DNA of 64,000 nt, from NCBI RefSeq assembly GCF_000276665.1, contig NW_004955429.1, positions 3,824,184 to 3,888,183 on the forward strand. Direction: 5' to 3'. Shown here piece after piece: positions 23,671 to 35,035 of the stretch. The notes below the pieces were generated by a model. It did no database searches. It was not told the DNA's origin and saw only the letters and a program-made list of their open reading frames with translations. A program made the position numbers and the translations under genes. The DNA comes from Chinchilla lanigera (lineage: Eukaryota > Chordata > Mammalia > Rodentia > Chinchillidae). The stretch's first letter is position 1. Every line of letters starts with the position of its first letter.

Positions 23671-25668
23671 GAGGACTCTAGGAAGGATGAACACATGGAA
23701 CTGTCTTCCATAAATTGGGAGCTAACTCAAGATCATGGTGAATGTAAAATCTGCTTTGATTGTTCCAAGACTGTTTTGTATTGTTTGATTTCAAGTAGCA
23801 TTCTATTCTAGATGGGTCATTTGACTGGCTTATTAATGATATGGGTGAAGGCTATTAATTTTAAAATGTATATATGGAACGTATTTTAAGAAATGCTATT
23901 AAACCCTCTACCTATTGTGGATTTGAAAAATAAATTTCTCCTTTCCTCCTGCCGAACTCCCCAACTTAGATCTTAGGAAATGAGTCTCTGCTTCGGAGCA
24001 CATGAGTGAAGAGTTTCTTTTCCACATGAATTCTCCGAAACCAGCAGCCCCTGGGTGTCACAAGGGAATCAGTTGGCCTGTGTTTCGACACTCAGTCCCA
24101 GATCAAACTGAGCAAGCACAGTAGTTGGATCTAAGGGCTTTTTATCCCAGTCCATTTTGCCACGTCCTTTTTCCTTTGGTGATGAATAATTGCTCTTTTC
24201 CGACTTGACAGAAGACTACCTAATTCCAGAAATTTCCCTGCTATCTTGACTTTACTAACCTTTATTCAGAAATGGGATAGCAACTCCATAGAAGCATAAA
24301 GAAGAATGAGAAGCCTGAGGCTGGGGAGACAGAGTAGGACCCCAGTCTTCTAGATTTTAAAAAGACAGCAGTTTTCATTTATTTATTTATTTGTATTCCT
24401 TTGTAACTTGGAAAGAGATACTGTAAAATGTAAAATCTGCCAATTTAGGGATGGGGTGGGGGAACTTGGTACTAAAACAGATGAGTTATTATTAATATCC
24501 AGTCTTCCTCCCTATAACGATTGGCAAGTTTATTAAAACAAAAGGAAAACTTTCAAAGAGAGGGAATCTAGAAGTCCTCCAGGCATTGACAGGGTACACA
24601 TCACCCACAAATTTCATCCAACTATCTTCCAGGAAAACAAGAATTCATGAATAACAGATAATTCAGTATTTCACCTGGGAGGAAAAAGAATTACATATCA
24701 TCTCTATCATTCAGTAGCTGGAAAAACCCACTCAACTGGGGCAGAGTTCGTGGTGGTGGGGAAGTGTTTTCTCTTATGATATGGTTCAACTTTTAGAAAC
24801 TGTTTTCTATTATTCATTTCCAAAATATTATAGTCAGTGGAGCCAGCTCTCGCAAAACAGGGCTCAGGGATAGCAACACGGCATCTGGCACAGACACATT
24901 ACACGTCTACAGACTTCACCCTGACATGTAGGCAAGATGCTCTGTGGGGGCTGCAACTGACTCAGGGAAATGTCAGAATTGCATCTCACAGTGAGCAAGC
25001 CTAATTTTCTAGATCCTCCTACAGACACAGCTCCAGAGGCTTGATAGATGGAAATTCTTAATACGTTCAATACTTTTTAAAATGAAACACATCCTTTCAC
25101 TAGCCTACTCGCCTGCTATGATTCATCTGTGCTCTACCTTGGACACCTCATCCTCCCGTTAGTCACAGTTCATAAGCATTGGGGACACCCCGATTTTCAT
25201 TCTGGGTTTAATTTAGAGATTGACTCCTGAATCCTGTTGTGCCCTATTTGCTGCAGCAACAAAAAACAAAGTTATGGTCTGGCTGTCAGTGATGTAAACC
25301 CCACAAGCAGAAAAGCAAAACCAAACCTGCAATTAAGGTGTTCTGCCATATTCACAACAGAAATTTCATGTGTGCTTTGCTTCTCAGCAATTCATCTTAA
25401 GGCCATATTTCTAAAATCATTGTCTTAAAACTACCAAATGCTGCAACTACCAAATGCTGCAAGTAGAACAGAAATTAATATGAATAACATCATTGAGTTC
25501 AGATGAATTTAAATATTTTTAAATGTAACTAAAAGCTACAACACAAAAGCTGTCTCAACTTCCTTTGAGCAAACCATCAAATCTCCGTAAATCTGTATCT
25601 GACTTCCTGGTAAAATAGAAACTTTGTCGTTCCTCACCTTGGAAGCTAATCAATCCATCAACTTTGGA
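23671..25668. other. Unassigned, relatively complex DNA
   Basis: No gene recognised. The stretch 23940-24360 is less AT-rich and less repetitive than its surroundings and would be a reasonable place to test for conserved non-coding sequence. There is a short ATTT run at 24388-24402. Open frames are short and unrecognised. Confidence 0.4.
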
Positions 25669-25735
25669 TCCTAACCTTAGCCCTAGCCCTAACCCTAACC
25701 CTAACCCTAACCCTAACCTTAACTCTAATCTTAAC
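25669..25735 (-). repeat. Interstitial telomeric repeat (TTAGGG on minus strand)
   Basis: Plus-strand CCCTAA units run from about 25680 to 25718, with about five perfect consecutive units. Degenerate units (CCTTAG, CCCTAG, CTTAAC, TCTAAT) lie on both sides. The flanks are ordinary AT-rich DNA, not subtelomeric sequence. The Leu/Gly/Arg-rich minus-strand open frame across it is an artefact of the repeat. Confidence 0.96.
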
Positions 25736-26639
25736 ACCCCCAGTGATATTCTATAGTAATAATGCCATTTCTTATTCACCTTTTCCTAGCAATATTTTTC
25801 TGTATTAACTATGTAAAAACCACAATCATACAAATACTACTAGCAAAAACAAATTTCCCTTAATCCTAAATTTATCTCCAATTACTGCTCACACTTCTTC
25901 ACAGTTTAATCTATACTTATTACTATCTCCATTTACCTATCTTGCATTCACTCATCAAACCATAGCAAAATGGTTCTCATTACTCTTGTTCCAATGAACT
26001 ATTACAAAAGCATAAGGGGTGCTTACATCATAAAATCTAGCACCAACTTTTAGCTCCCATCTTTTTAAACTTTCTGCAGAATTGAACACTGCTGATGATT
26101 TTCTCTTTCATGAAACACTTTCTTTCCTTGCTTTTCCATTCTCAACTTTTCAAATTTTTCTCCTAATTCCTTCCTTCTTCCTTTTCAGTACTGAGCTGAT
26201 ACACCTCCTCTTCCTGGATTTGCCAAATGGAATTCCCAAGGCTCTGTTTTATATTTATTCTTACTCTACTTTCTGTCATTTTGTAACTTTCAGGTAATGT
26301 CAAGATTGTCTGTGTATTAGTGACACATGCAGGTGCCTGAATTAGAAACAATTTGCTTTTCCTGTCACTGTCTAATTTCTGTCACGTCTACCTCGCAGAT
26401 AGATGTGAAATCAGTACCTTTTTTGCCAACCTTCATTATGATAGAGTCATAATTTGTTGAAGTACTAACAAAAGCCTCCATAATCTCCCAGCAGTATTAG
26501 CACAACTGCTTTCTACACAGTTCTCAAGTTTGCATTCTCCTAATCATTTCCAATTAATTATCCAGAGTTACCTTATTTTTTTCTTAATTACTGTTAATTT
26601 TTATAGTGTATATGAAAAGATTCTTATCTATAAAAATTA
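25736..26639. other. Unassigned DNA
   Basis: No gene or named repeat seen. The pyrimidine-rich stretch 26080-26200 yields a hydrophobic short frame without features of a gene. Confidence 0.4.
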
Positions 26640-27410
26640 AAATAACAGAAAGTTAAAGTTTCTTGTACACACACTTTGAAAAATGACTTGGCAGCATTCA
26701 GAGAGTTGAAGATGAATATACCTTTCAACCAAGCAACTGTGCTCCAAAATATTCAAAATGTCTGTTGCTCAAAACACCACATAATTTGTAATATTATAAT
26801 AAATATAATACTAAAAATCAGGGAAAATGAATAAGCTTAGCAGGCCCTCAATATACATTACTAAAAAGAGGGAAAGAAGGAAAAAAACTAATCTTAGTTT
26901 CTGGCTGTTAAAAACTAGTTTTCAGCAAGCTGGAGAAAAAAGAAAGAAGGAAGAATAAATAAAAGAAGAAAAGAAGGATAGGAGAAGGGATGAAGGAAGG
27001 CAGAGAAAATAAATGAAACTTTAAGGACATGCCAGAAAGCTGCCAATGGAGACAAAATTGAGAAACCAGACCCTCAAATGCAAAGAAGAACATAGAAGTT
27101 CTGCACTCAGCATTTCTGTATCAGAGCATTTCATCAAAGGAGGCATTACGGAACAGCTAAGAATCTGGACAGACATCAGCTAGTAAGAAACAGAGTCAGC
27201 AAAGTTTGAGTACTTTCAAAGACCTGAGAAGGAAAAAAAATCAAGTCTGGAGCTCCAAAAATACTCAAATCTGAAGACAAGGAAGACAAAACTCTAGAGA
27301 GAAAAATGAGACTAAAATTGAAATTTTTTGTTGGATTCTTAATATACCTATGATAAAATTTTAAGAAACTCAGAAATTTTTAAAAGAGTACTTTTAAAAT
27401 AGTACTTCTT

Positions 27411-27583
27411 GGGCTGGGGATTTAGCTCAGCGGCAAAAGCGCCTGCCTGGCAAGNNNNNNNNNNNNNNNNNNNNNNNNNNNNNNNNNNNNNNNNNNNNNN
27501 NNNNNNNNNNNNNNNNNNNNNNNNNNNNNNNNNNNNNNNNNNNNNNNNNNNNNNAAAAAAAAAAAAAAAATTAAAAAAAAAAT
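27411..27583 (+). repeat. ID-type SINE truncated by an assembly gap
   Basis: The first 44 bases ('ggctggggatttagctcagc', 'cgcctgcctggcaag') precede 100 N, and poly-A follows. A perfect 15-bp duplication (aaaatagtacttctt) at 27396-27410 and 27584-27598 shows the insertion limits. About 40-50 bases of SINE plus tail are therefore missing. Confidence 0.93.
27455..27554. other. Assembly gap (100 N)
   Basis: The run lies within the second half of an ID SINE, immediately before its poly-A tail. A homopolymer or SINE misassembly is the likely cause. Confidence 0.98.
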
Positions 27584-28049
27584 AAAATAGTACTTCTTAA
27601 AGTACTATAATGTTAAGAAAGTTTAATTAGAGTTTAGGACCTTCTGAGGGGAACAAAGGAAACAGTGAAAACATCCAACATAGGTATAACTGGAGATCTA
27701 GAGGAGATGCGAAAGAATGAGAAAAGACATCACTTTAAAAGATAATGGATGAAAATGTTTCAAAATATACAAGCTCACCTTCAAGAGGCAGGCAAGCCCT
27801 AAGTTGGATTAATAAAAAAAAATCTACAGACAATAAATCAAAGAAGTGAAAAACAGAGAATCTCTTAACCTGATAATATATATAATTCTATATGTACTTG
27901 TGTAAGGTACACATATATATTTTAATGCATATATTTATATATGCATAGAAGTCACATCACAACACAAATAATGTAAAGAAGAAAACAATGGATTGGTACT
28001 GAACGTTTTGAAAAATGTTATTAATCTGAAATTCGCATACAGTGAAAAT

Positions 28050-28200
28050 TTTTTTTTTTCTTTTGAGATGGGGTTTTGCTATGTAGTTCAGTTTGCCCTT
28101 GAACTCACTTTGTAGCTCAGGCTGGCCTCAAACTCACAGTGATCCTCCTGACTCAGCCTCCTGAGTCTTGGGATTATAGGCGTGTGCCACCCAACCCTAC
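28050..28200 (-). repeat. B1-like SINE, antisense
   Basis: A poly-T start is followed by 'gagatggggttttgctatgt', 'cactttgtagctcaggctgg', 'ctcagcctcctgagtcttgg' and 'attataggcgtgtgccacc'. An 11-bp duplication (acagtgaaaat) lies at 28039-28049 and 28201-28211. Confidence 0.92.
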
Positions 28201-28554
28201 ACAGTGAAAATACTTTCAAAAGTAAGAATTAAATAAAAATACTTTCCAAAATCAGATTCTAAAATAATTTTTGAAAGTCAAAATAATACTATAGGAAATG
28301 CTAAGGAGTGGATAGAAGGCAAAAAGAAAACAATAGCTGTTGAAAGTTTAAAAGTAAAGAAAGAAATCAAGAACAATAGAAAGGGAAAATATATGAGTTA
28401 ACTTAAAGTAATATGTTTGGCTTAAGTTATTGATGATTATGTATTAATGACACCCCTAAAAGCAGATTAGAAGAGTATAAAATACTAAGATGATAATGGT
28501 GACAAGAAAGGACAGAATAAAGAAAGATAAATATAAACCATTTATATCCAACTG

Positions 28555-28790
28555 TAAACTACTGTCTTCTATTTCTTTGCTGAAACAGTTAATGAGTCCT
28601 TGATTGATCAATATTGCATGTCTCTGTTTTCATGAGAAACCACTTTGAAGACATCAATATGTAATACAACAAGCATTGTCAATTTCCTACCACTTCGTTT
28701 GTAACTCTGTATTGTTTGTATTGTTCTTCTACTATTTTGTAAATGGTTGTCTGTTTAAAAAAAAGATGTAAACTAAATAAAATATTTTAG
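28555..28790 (+). mobile_element. L1 3'-UTR fragment (same family as 7700-8308)
   Basis: It shares 'gaagacatcaatatgtaata', 'caatttcctaccacttcgtt' and 'tctgtattg' blocks with the L1 3' UTRs at 7944-8308 and 34700-35035. It ends in 'aaactaaataaaat'. It is severely 5'-truncated and nested in older L1 sequence. Confidence 0.7.
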
Positions 28791-29384
28791 CAAAGTTTTT
28801 TAAAAGACATATGCTGCCTAAAAGAAACATTCCTAAAATACAGGGAAGAGACGATTTTTAAAAGATTGGAAAAAGATATATAGGAAGCTCATGAAAGTCA
28901 AATATATCTATAGATACTAACAACAAGCATAGGGAAACTATAATTTAAAGCACAGTAACATGTAAAATCAGCCCAAATGAAAATGAAATAGGTATAAATT
29001 TAATTCAAAGTCTCTACAAATTTAAAAGTACTATTGAAATGACAGTATGTTCTCTAGCCACATGAGAATTAATACAGATTTGTTACAAAAGCATAACTAA
29101 AAAATCCCAATATTCTTGGAAACTGAGTAAAGTATTTACTTGTATATTATCCTTTCATCAAAAAATCCAAAATCAAAATGCAAGTTCATAATGTTAAATT
29201 CATAATTATAACAAAAAACTGAAAAATACTTGGTTAACCCAAAAGAAGATATATACATGATAAAAACTAAATGTAAAGCAGATGATATGTCTGAATCCAA
29301 AATATTGCAATGATTACATTATATATGTATTTGAAATATCTTAAATAATAACATTGTGAATTGAAATAAACTTAAAAGGCTATG

Positions 29385-29560
29385 ACTGTACTTGTAATCT
29401 TATTAGTAAACTATAGTTCTGTCCCACCTTGAATCCACCTCACCTCTTGCTTTTGCCCAATAAAACACCCTTGAAAAATAGGGTCTATGGACAAACCACT
29501 TTCCAGGACCCTTTCTGTATCTCTTAATAAATTCTTCCTACTTTTAAAAAGAAAGGCTGC
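29385..29560 (+). mobile_element. LTR-like fragment related to 37495-37964
   Basis: The text 'cttgtaatcttattag', 'tctgtcccacctt' and 'aatagggtctatgg' aligns by eye with the minus strand of the insertion at 37495-37964. It contains AATAAA-type signals ('cccaataaaacac', 'ttaataaattc'). I infer a diverged LTR of an endogenous retrovirus-like family, without internal region. Confidence 0.45.
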
Positions 29561-29984
29561 TAGTAAGACATACTTTAAACATAAGGAACCAGATATATTC
29601 TAAATAAGGGAGAGAAAAACTACTATCTTACTTGGGATCCATCAGAACCACATCCTGAAATAAGGATTTCAGTACTAGTAATTTACCTGGTAAATTCCAT
29701 GAAACCAGAGAATGAAAATCAGAGATTTGGGGGAAAGTAAGTCAAGAGAGATGCCAGGCTGGCAAGGGGGGCTTAATTCCTTTAGGGAATTCCACCAGTC
29801 AGCTTAGACCAAGTATCCATGAGCTGCCTCACCTAACAGAGGAGTGTGGGCTATTCCCAGAGACTTTAATCCTTTGAGATGAACTTTCCAAGGTCCAGGC
29901 AACACAGGCAGCCCTCAGGCAACTTAAAATATAGCTAGTGCACTACCATCAGTGCTACAACCTGAAGGAATGGATGGAACATTG
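29561..29984. other. Unassigned DNA
   Basis: A complex, less AT-rich stretch (29640-29980) without recognised identity. It could be an extension of the LTR-like element to its left or an old unique segment. Confidence 0.35.
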
Positions 29985-30230
29985 ACGGGTTTACATGGGA
30001 TAATCAGAAAATACACTGACTGCTTAAAGTTTTCTTTTGAGAAATTCATTAAGTAAAAGACTCATTGCCATTAACCCCTCTTCAAAATATTGTCTTGTAC
30101 TTCAAACACATTTATCCAATCATTCTTGCCACTTTCTGAAACAGTTCTGGAAATTCCTCTTTTGTGAGCAGCTTTACAGGGCATGATCAAAAGTGTGCTG
30201 GATGCTGCTGGTGGATGCTACCCAGTGGAA
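29985..30230 (-). pseudogene. Mariner-type transposase C-terminal relic, antisense
   Basis: On the minus strand, 30087-30175 reads L-L-T-K-E-E-F-P-E-L-F-Q-K and then loses frame ('gtggcaagaatgattgg'). This corresponds to the tail of Tc1/mariner transposases, where a 'T-K-E-D-F-Q' block precedes a Trp-rich segment. The downstream text ('tattttgaagaggggttaat', 'gagtcttttacttaatgaat') matches the usual mariner terminal region. It is inactive, with frame disruption and no catalytic region. Confidence 0.65.
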
Positions 30231-30283
30231 AGGCAGGCTTGTAAAAGCACCATGCTGAGGGCTTCCTCCACCTTATTTACCAG

Positions 30284-30565
30284 ATCTGGCACTGCGGAAC
30301 TTCTGATTCTTTCAACAAATCAAAATGAGCATGGAAGGTAAGCATTTTGAATTGATTCAAGACATGAAGTAGCCAACGTAAAGCCCAACTCAAGAAAAAG
30401 GACTTCAGAGCTGCTTCAGAAAGTGGCAAGAACAATGGGATAAGTGAGTTTGAATTAAGGGGGAGGATTTTGAATGTGTCTAATGGTCATATATCTTTTA
30501 CTGTAGTAAATATTTTTGTTTACACACGCACCATATTTTCAATCATACCTTGTATAATACAGGAA
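30284..30565 (+). pseudogene. Mariner-type transposase C-terminal relic
   Basis: Plus-strand translation from 30287 gives L-A-L-R-N-F, then after a stop F-F-Q-Q-I-K-M-S-M-E-G-K-H-F. In a shifted frame, 30405-30446 gives S-C-F-R-K-W-Q-E-Q-W-D-K followed by a stop. This order (L-A-P-x-D-x-x-L-F-P-x-x-K, then the C-F-x-K-W-Q-x-R-W block) is the mariner transposase C-terminus. The third acidic residue of the catalytic triad, expected in the L-A-P-x-D segment, is Asn here. After the stop come 'tcatatatcttttactgtag' and an AT-rich end. It is a dead element, head-to-head with the one at 29985-30230. Confidence 0.75.
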
Positions 30566-30980
30566 GTGGGTGCAACTATATTAATTGGACAAAGTTATGT
30601 CTGAAGGAAAAAACAATATCAAAGATCAAAAGGGATGTCTGCAGAAAAGAACCAATGCAAAAGGTGCCAAATCATTGGGAAATTTGAAAACTCTAAATTT
30701 ATGTGTATTTTTAAAAAAAAGTCTCAAAAGTTATAAGATAACAAGTAAAAGATATCTGAGAGGCTTCCACATATTCAAAAGCATACTATTCAGAGAAATT
30801 AAACATAATATAAATAAATGAAAAGATATATTCATGAATTAAAAGAACAAGTATTATCAAAATGTATAAACTCCAGAAATTCATCTAGCGATATAATGGA
30901 CCTCCAAATTGACAGTCTAATACAAAATTTTATAGAAAAGTATATATGAAAATGCAAAGGTACAAGAATAGCCAAACAAT

Positions 30981-31099
30981 CAGGCTGAGGATCTAGCTCA
31001 GAGGCACAAGGCCTGCTTGGCAAGTGCAAGGTCATGAGTTCGATTCCCGGTACTGGAAAACAAACAAACAAAAAAACAAAAGAAAAAAAGAACCCCCCA
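30981..31099 (+). repeat. ID-type SINE
   Basis: 'ggctgaggatctagctcaga', 'ggtcatgagttcgattcccg' and an A-rich CAAA tail. A 16-bp duplication (aagaatagccaaacaa) at 30964-30979 and 31100-31115 interrupts the L1 phrase it entered. Confidence 0.93.
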
Positions 31100-31834
31100 A
31101 AGAATAGCCAAACAAATCTTGAGAAAGAACAAAAGAAAACCAGATGTACTCATTTATAAGCTATACAGTATTTTTGTTTAGAAACAGGGATTATAACAAT
31201 TTGGTATTGGCACAAGTGAAACAAAATTGGAGATTTCAGAACAGAGTGTAGGAAAAGAGACACACAGTTTATGGCAAAGACATTTCTGCAGAGCAGTGGG
31301 AAAGAATAGTGTGTATGATAGAGTTGAGTCCCTTAAAAAGAGAAGTGAGAAAAATTCCCCTACATTACAGCATATTAAAAAATAAATTCTGAATTGATTA
31401 AAGATCAAAATATGGAATATATAACAGTGAAACTTTTAGAGTGTATTAAATGTGTTAAGAAACACATAAACATTAAATACCACTTTCCAAATAGGTGCAA
31501 CTTATAAAATAAAGAGTCAAGTTACAGGATAAGAGAAAGTATTTAACAATTATAAAATATTTCATATCTAGAATATTTAAAAAACTCTTATAAATGAATA
31601 AAATATTAAACATTCCAATGTAAAGTTGAGGGAAAGTCTTAAACAGAGGAATATAATGGTTAATACACAAAAATAATGTTTTCAGCTTCATTAGTTATCA
31701 AAGAAAAGCAAATTTAAAACAACCAAAACACAATTTTAAAAAGTGCCAGAGGTCATAGAACCAGCGTAGAATAAATGTCACAGTGTAGAATAAACACAGA
31801 CCCCAAAATCTTCTTACACTTTTGTTTTTCATTT

Positions 31835-31988
31835 CTTATGCTTTTGTTTTGTTTTTTTTGGTGACAATGTTGTTAGATCATTAAATTGCCCAATCTGGAT
31901 TCAAACTCATGGGGGCTAGGGATTTAGCTCAGTGGCACAGTGCCTGCCTGGCAAGCGCAATTTCATGAGTTCAATTCCCGGTACCGGA

Positions 31989-32021
<33 letters not shown>

Positions 32022-32112
32022 AGAAAAAGAAAAAACAAACTCATGACCTTCCTTTCTTAGCCTCCCAGAGTGATGGGATTATAGGTGTGCACCACCATGC
32101 CCAACTCAATAC
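31835..32112 (-). repeat. B1-like SINE, antisense, split by an ID SINE
   Basis: The left part is 31840-31910 ('gtgacaatgttgttagatca', 'gcccaatctggattcaaac'). The right part is 32037-32112 ('cttagcctcccagagtgatg', 'ggattataggtgtgcaccac'). Together they form one B1-like element interrupted at 'caaactcat'. Confidence 0.85.
31911..32036 (+). repeat. ID-type SINE nested in a B1
   Basis: 'ggggctagggatttagctca', 'ggcacagtgcctgcctggca' and 'cccggtaccgg' precede a long A and GAAA tail. The flanking repeat 'caaactcat' (about 31902-31910 and 32037-32045) is its target-site duplication. Confidence 0.93.
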
Positions 32113-32500
32113 AAACCTGCTATAAAACTGATGGATACATAAAACTGATACGATCTGTGAATGAATTTGGCATATCTACTAAATGTGAAAATAACATATC
32201 CCATTGTCCAATTATTTCAAACTTAGGCATAAACTAAACTGAAAGATACGTGAATATGCTCAATAGAAATATAAAAATAACTGTACTATTTGCAAGAGTT
32301 CCAAACTATATACCAGTCAAACAGTCACCTACATTAGAATGGAAAAACAAATTACTGTTTATTAAATATGAACTAGTCATGTAATAGAATATTATACAAG
32401 AAAAATAATCTAGTACTGTATGCAACAATATGGATGTTTCTCTCAATCACGCAAATGAGGTTAAACAAAATTAGGCATATGCTGCATTACTCTATATAAT

Positions 32501-32618
32501 GTTTTTTTTGTTGTTGTTGTTGTTGTTTTTTGTTTTTTTTTTCTGGTACCGGAAATCAAACTCAAGACCTCGCACTTGCCAGGCCCGCGCTGTGCCATTG
32601 AGCTAAATCCCCAGCCCC
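32501..32618 (-). repeat. ID-type SINE, antisense
   Basis: A (TTG)n/poly-T tail is followed by 'ctggtaccggaaatcaaact' and 'gagctaaatccccagcccc'. An 11-bp duplication (actctatataa) at 32489-32499 and 32619-32629 flanks it. Confidence 0.93.
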
Positions 32619-32915
32619 ACTCTATATAAAGTCTTAAAACAAGAAAATATATAGTAGAAAAATGAGGATATTTGTTCAATGGGAAAATACTAAGTGTATA
32701 GTGATTGGGATGGGGTAGAGGACACAAGGCTATTTGGAGTTCTGGTAATATTTTGTTGATTTATGTCTTTGATCTTGTTTTTTTATTTTTTTCCTTAAGC
32801 TCAGTGATAGTTATTTAGGTATGTTCTCTTTGAGACAATTCACTGTGCTGTGTACTTGTGGGGGTGTATTTTTATGTACTGTTTAGATTTCAATAAAGAT
32901 GTTATGAAATACTCT

Positions 32916-34695
32916 CTACCCCAAAAGATCCTTTAGTGCCTTTTCCTTTTATCATATAGATTCTGTTTTTTACTGTTATAATTTACATGAAAAAAAATCA
33001 TAATATCTTACTTGATTCTTGGTGATATAGATGGAATCTATGTGGACTATCAGTTAAAGGAGATACCTTCTGAATATTAAAAGTAATTCTATGAAAATTA
33101 TGCAAAACTCACAATGTATTTGCACGTACTAACTACTTGGCTGTCTCTCAAGTATTTAGAGAATTTTCAATTGTAATTAGCAAATCAGCTAAAGAATAAA
33201 GGACTCAGGGCTAAACGAAAAGGCAAGAACTACACTGCCTATTAAATGCTAAATCAAAACTAAGTGCTATATTCCCAAATGGCAATGGGCTTTGCTTTTA
33301 TTATGGGGGGAAAATAAAACATTATTTATCACTGTCAAAAATCATTTTAATTTGTATAATTGCTATCATTCTGAAAGGAAAAACATTCAGGATATTTAAA
33401 AACATTGTATTTTGTTTTTCTAGAAAAACTTCCAAGATGCATAAGTATCCTTCATTTACTATCAGAATACAAAAAAGCTTAATGGAAAAAATGTAAATGT
33501 TTAACATACAAAAATGTTTCTAAGTGCTTTTGGAAGAAAATTTTAGTAGGCAAATGAAGAAATATTGGTTAGAAGCCTTTATTGTTAAAGCACTGTTTTA
33601 AAAAAATTTCTATTCAAAGTCTTCCATACCCTCTTCCAATAAGAGAACTTTAGTATGCTTTACCTTACCTGCAACTGTCTCCTAACTCTGACCAGACAAA
33701 CAAAATATGTAAATGGAAATATAAAATTCAGGAAAAGTATCTGTCTTCTTAGCATTTCTGCTAGCCATGAGTGGAAAGGTCAACTGTAATTGACAGGAAG
33801 TGTAGACTTTAGAAACGGAGATTTTTAAAAGCAGAAGGGAAATATTACCCAAGAACTACACATAAAATTCATAAAGAAAAATTATCCAGGAACACTGAGA
33901 CTCTCAAAAGTACCATTTAACCTACAGTATCAAAGAAAATATCCTTTTACGGAACATGAAGTATGAGCCCTAAGAGTCTAAAAATATTTCAGTACTTGCC
34001 CCCCCCCCTTTTTGAGGATGTCTGCTGCCAAGGCCGGGGACGCATACTGAAGGCATATGTGTATTAGCCATTGCATTATTAAAAGAGTTCAGTGAAAACG
34101 ATTTGTTTTTCTTAAGAACACACATTCTACAATAACCTTTAAAATAAAATACAGAATACAGCAACCACTAGCAAATCATCACATCAGCTGGGTTTGTGCA
34201 ATCTTGATCCCTCACAGGTCTGAAAAAACGGATGAACATGATTCAGAAAATCCAGGATGTCTTATGATACAGAACGATATAGAAAATGCTCAGCAATCAT
34301 GATTGCAAAACTGATGCAATCCAGGTAGAATCTTTAGTAAATCAGCGAAGTGTCTATTCCTATATTTCCTCTTCCCTGAATTCTTCAAGGTTACATTGAT
34401 CACACAGTTGATTTTTCTGGAAGCTGTGTGTGGAATGTGAGAGTTCAACTCATTAATGAGAAGCTTCTGCATGTCATTTCAGGGAACTGGCGAAGCAAAG
34501 ATTCTACCAATAAGATATTATAGAACCATGAACATGCTTGACTCTAAAAATCATTGGAAATGCCAAATATTCTTGTTGATGAAACTGGCATTAATGGAGT
34601 GACTGCTCTGTCTGTCTCTGCAGTAGGCACCTTGGAGGATAGAGAGACATAGAAAGTACACAGTAATGGCCCTTACTAGACAAGAGTGCAAGATG
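32916..34695. other. Unassigned DNA
   Basis: No gene recognised. A run of nine C lies at about 34000. The minus-strand frame at 34290-34472 and its neighbourhood have balanced composition and could be a decayed retrocopy, but I cannot match it to a family. Confidence 0.4.
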
Positions 34696-34697
34696 CT

Positions 34698-35035
34698 TGA
34701 ATCTGGTAATCAGAATGACTGATTTGAAAACAACAATGTGCAGTATAAGAACCATTATTGAACTCCTACCATCTTGTATGGTGAAGCTCTGCATCATTTC
34801 CAGTTTTTTTTTTTTTTTTTTTTTTTTGCTTGTTACTGTCTTTGATTGTTTGATCACTCATATTCTTACATCTGGTGAACTGAGCAACTTCTCTGAGATG
34901 ACAGTATGTAATGTAGCAACCATTGTTAATTCCTATCATTTTGTTTTTGAGGTCATGTATCATTTTTGGATGTTTTAATTTTGTCTTCTTTGTTGTTTTG
35001 TTAGTTTTTCTAATCTTTAAAATAAAATAAAAAAT
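34698..35035 (+). mobile_element. L1 3'-UTR fragment with internal poly-T
   Basis: It aligns by eye with the L1 3' UTR at 7930-8308: 'gaaaacaacaatgtgcagta', 'attgaactcctaccatcttg', 'tcttacatctggtgaactga' and 'ttaattcctatcattttg'. It ends 'aaaataaaataaaa'. A run of about 24 T at 34804-34827 sits inside it where the other copies have a short mixed stretch. Confidence 0.85.

Larger units (their letters stand above)
26640..29370 (+). mobile_element. Old L1 (L1M/HAL1-like) relic, discontinuous
   Basis: Several stretches read as ancient L1. They are a 3'-like piece at 26640-26850, a piece with 'gaaaagacatcactttaaaa' and 'gataatggatgaaaatgttt' at 27640-27880, and 28800-29300 with 'aaaatcccaatattcttgg'. 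The segments are broken by an ID SINE with a gap, a B1 SINE and a younger L1 3' end. The order suggests one or two old insertions. Stops are dense and no ORF is preserved. Confidence 0.5.
30790..32915 (+). mobile_element. Old L1 (L1M-type) ORF2-3' UTR relic with nested SINEs
   Basis: The text is diverged L1: 'gcaaaggtacaagaatagcc', 'acaatttggtattggcacaa', 'ctgaattgattaaagatcaa', 'agcttcattagttatcaaag', 'caacaatatggatgtttctc' and a 3' end with 'atgtactgtttagatttcaa' and 'taaagatgttatgaaa'. Three ID SINEs and one B1 interrupt it. Stops occur throughout. Confidence 0.75.

Noticed and set aside
25555..25779. Minus-strand frame with a Leu-Gly repeat
   Set aside because: It is a translation of the telomeric repeat and its degenerate units.
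34290..34472. Minus-strand frame considered as a processed pseudogene
   Set aside because: I could not match any protein family, and there is no poly-A tail or target duplication visible nearby.
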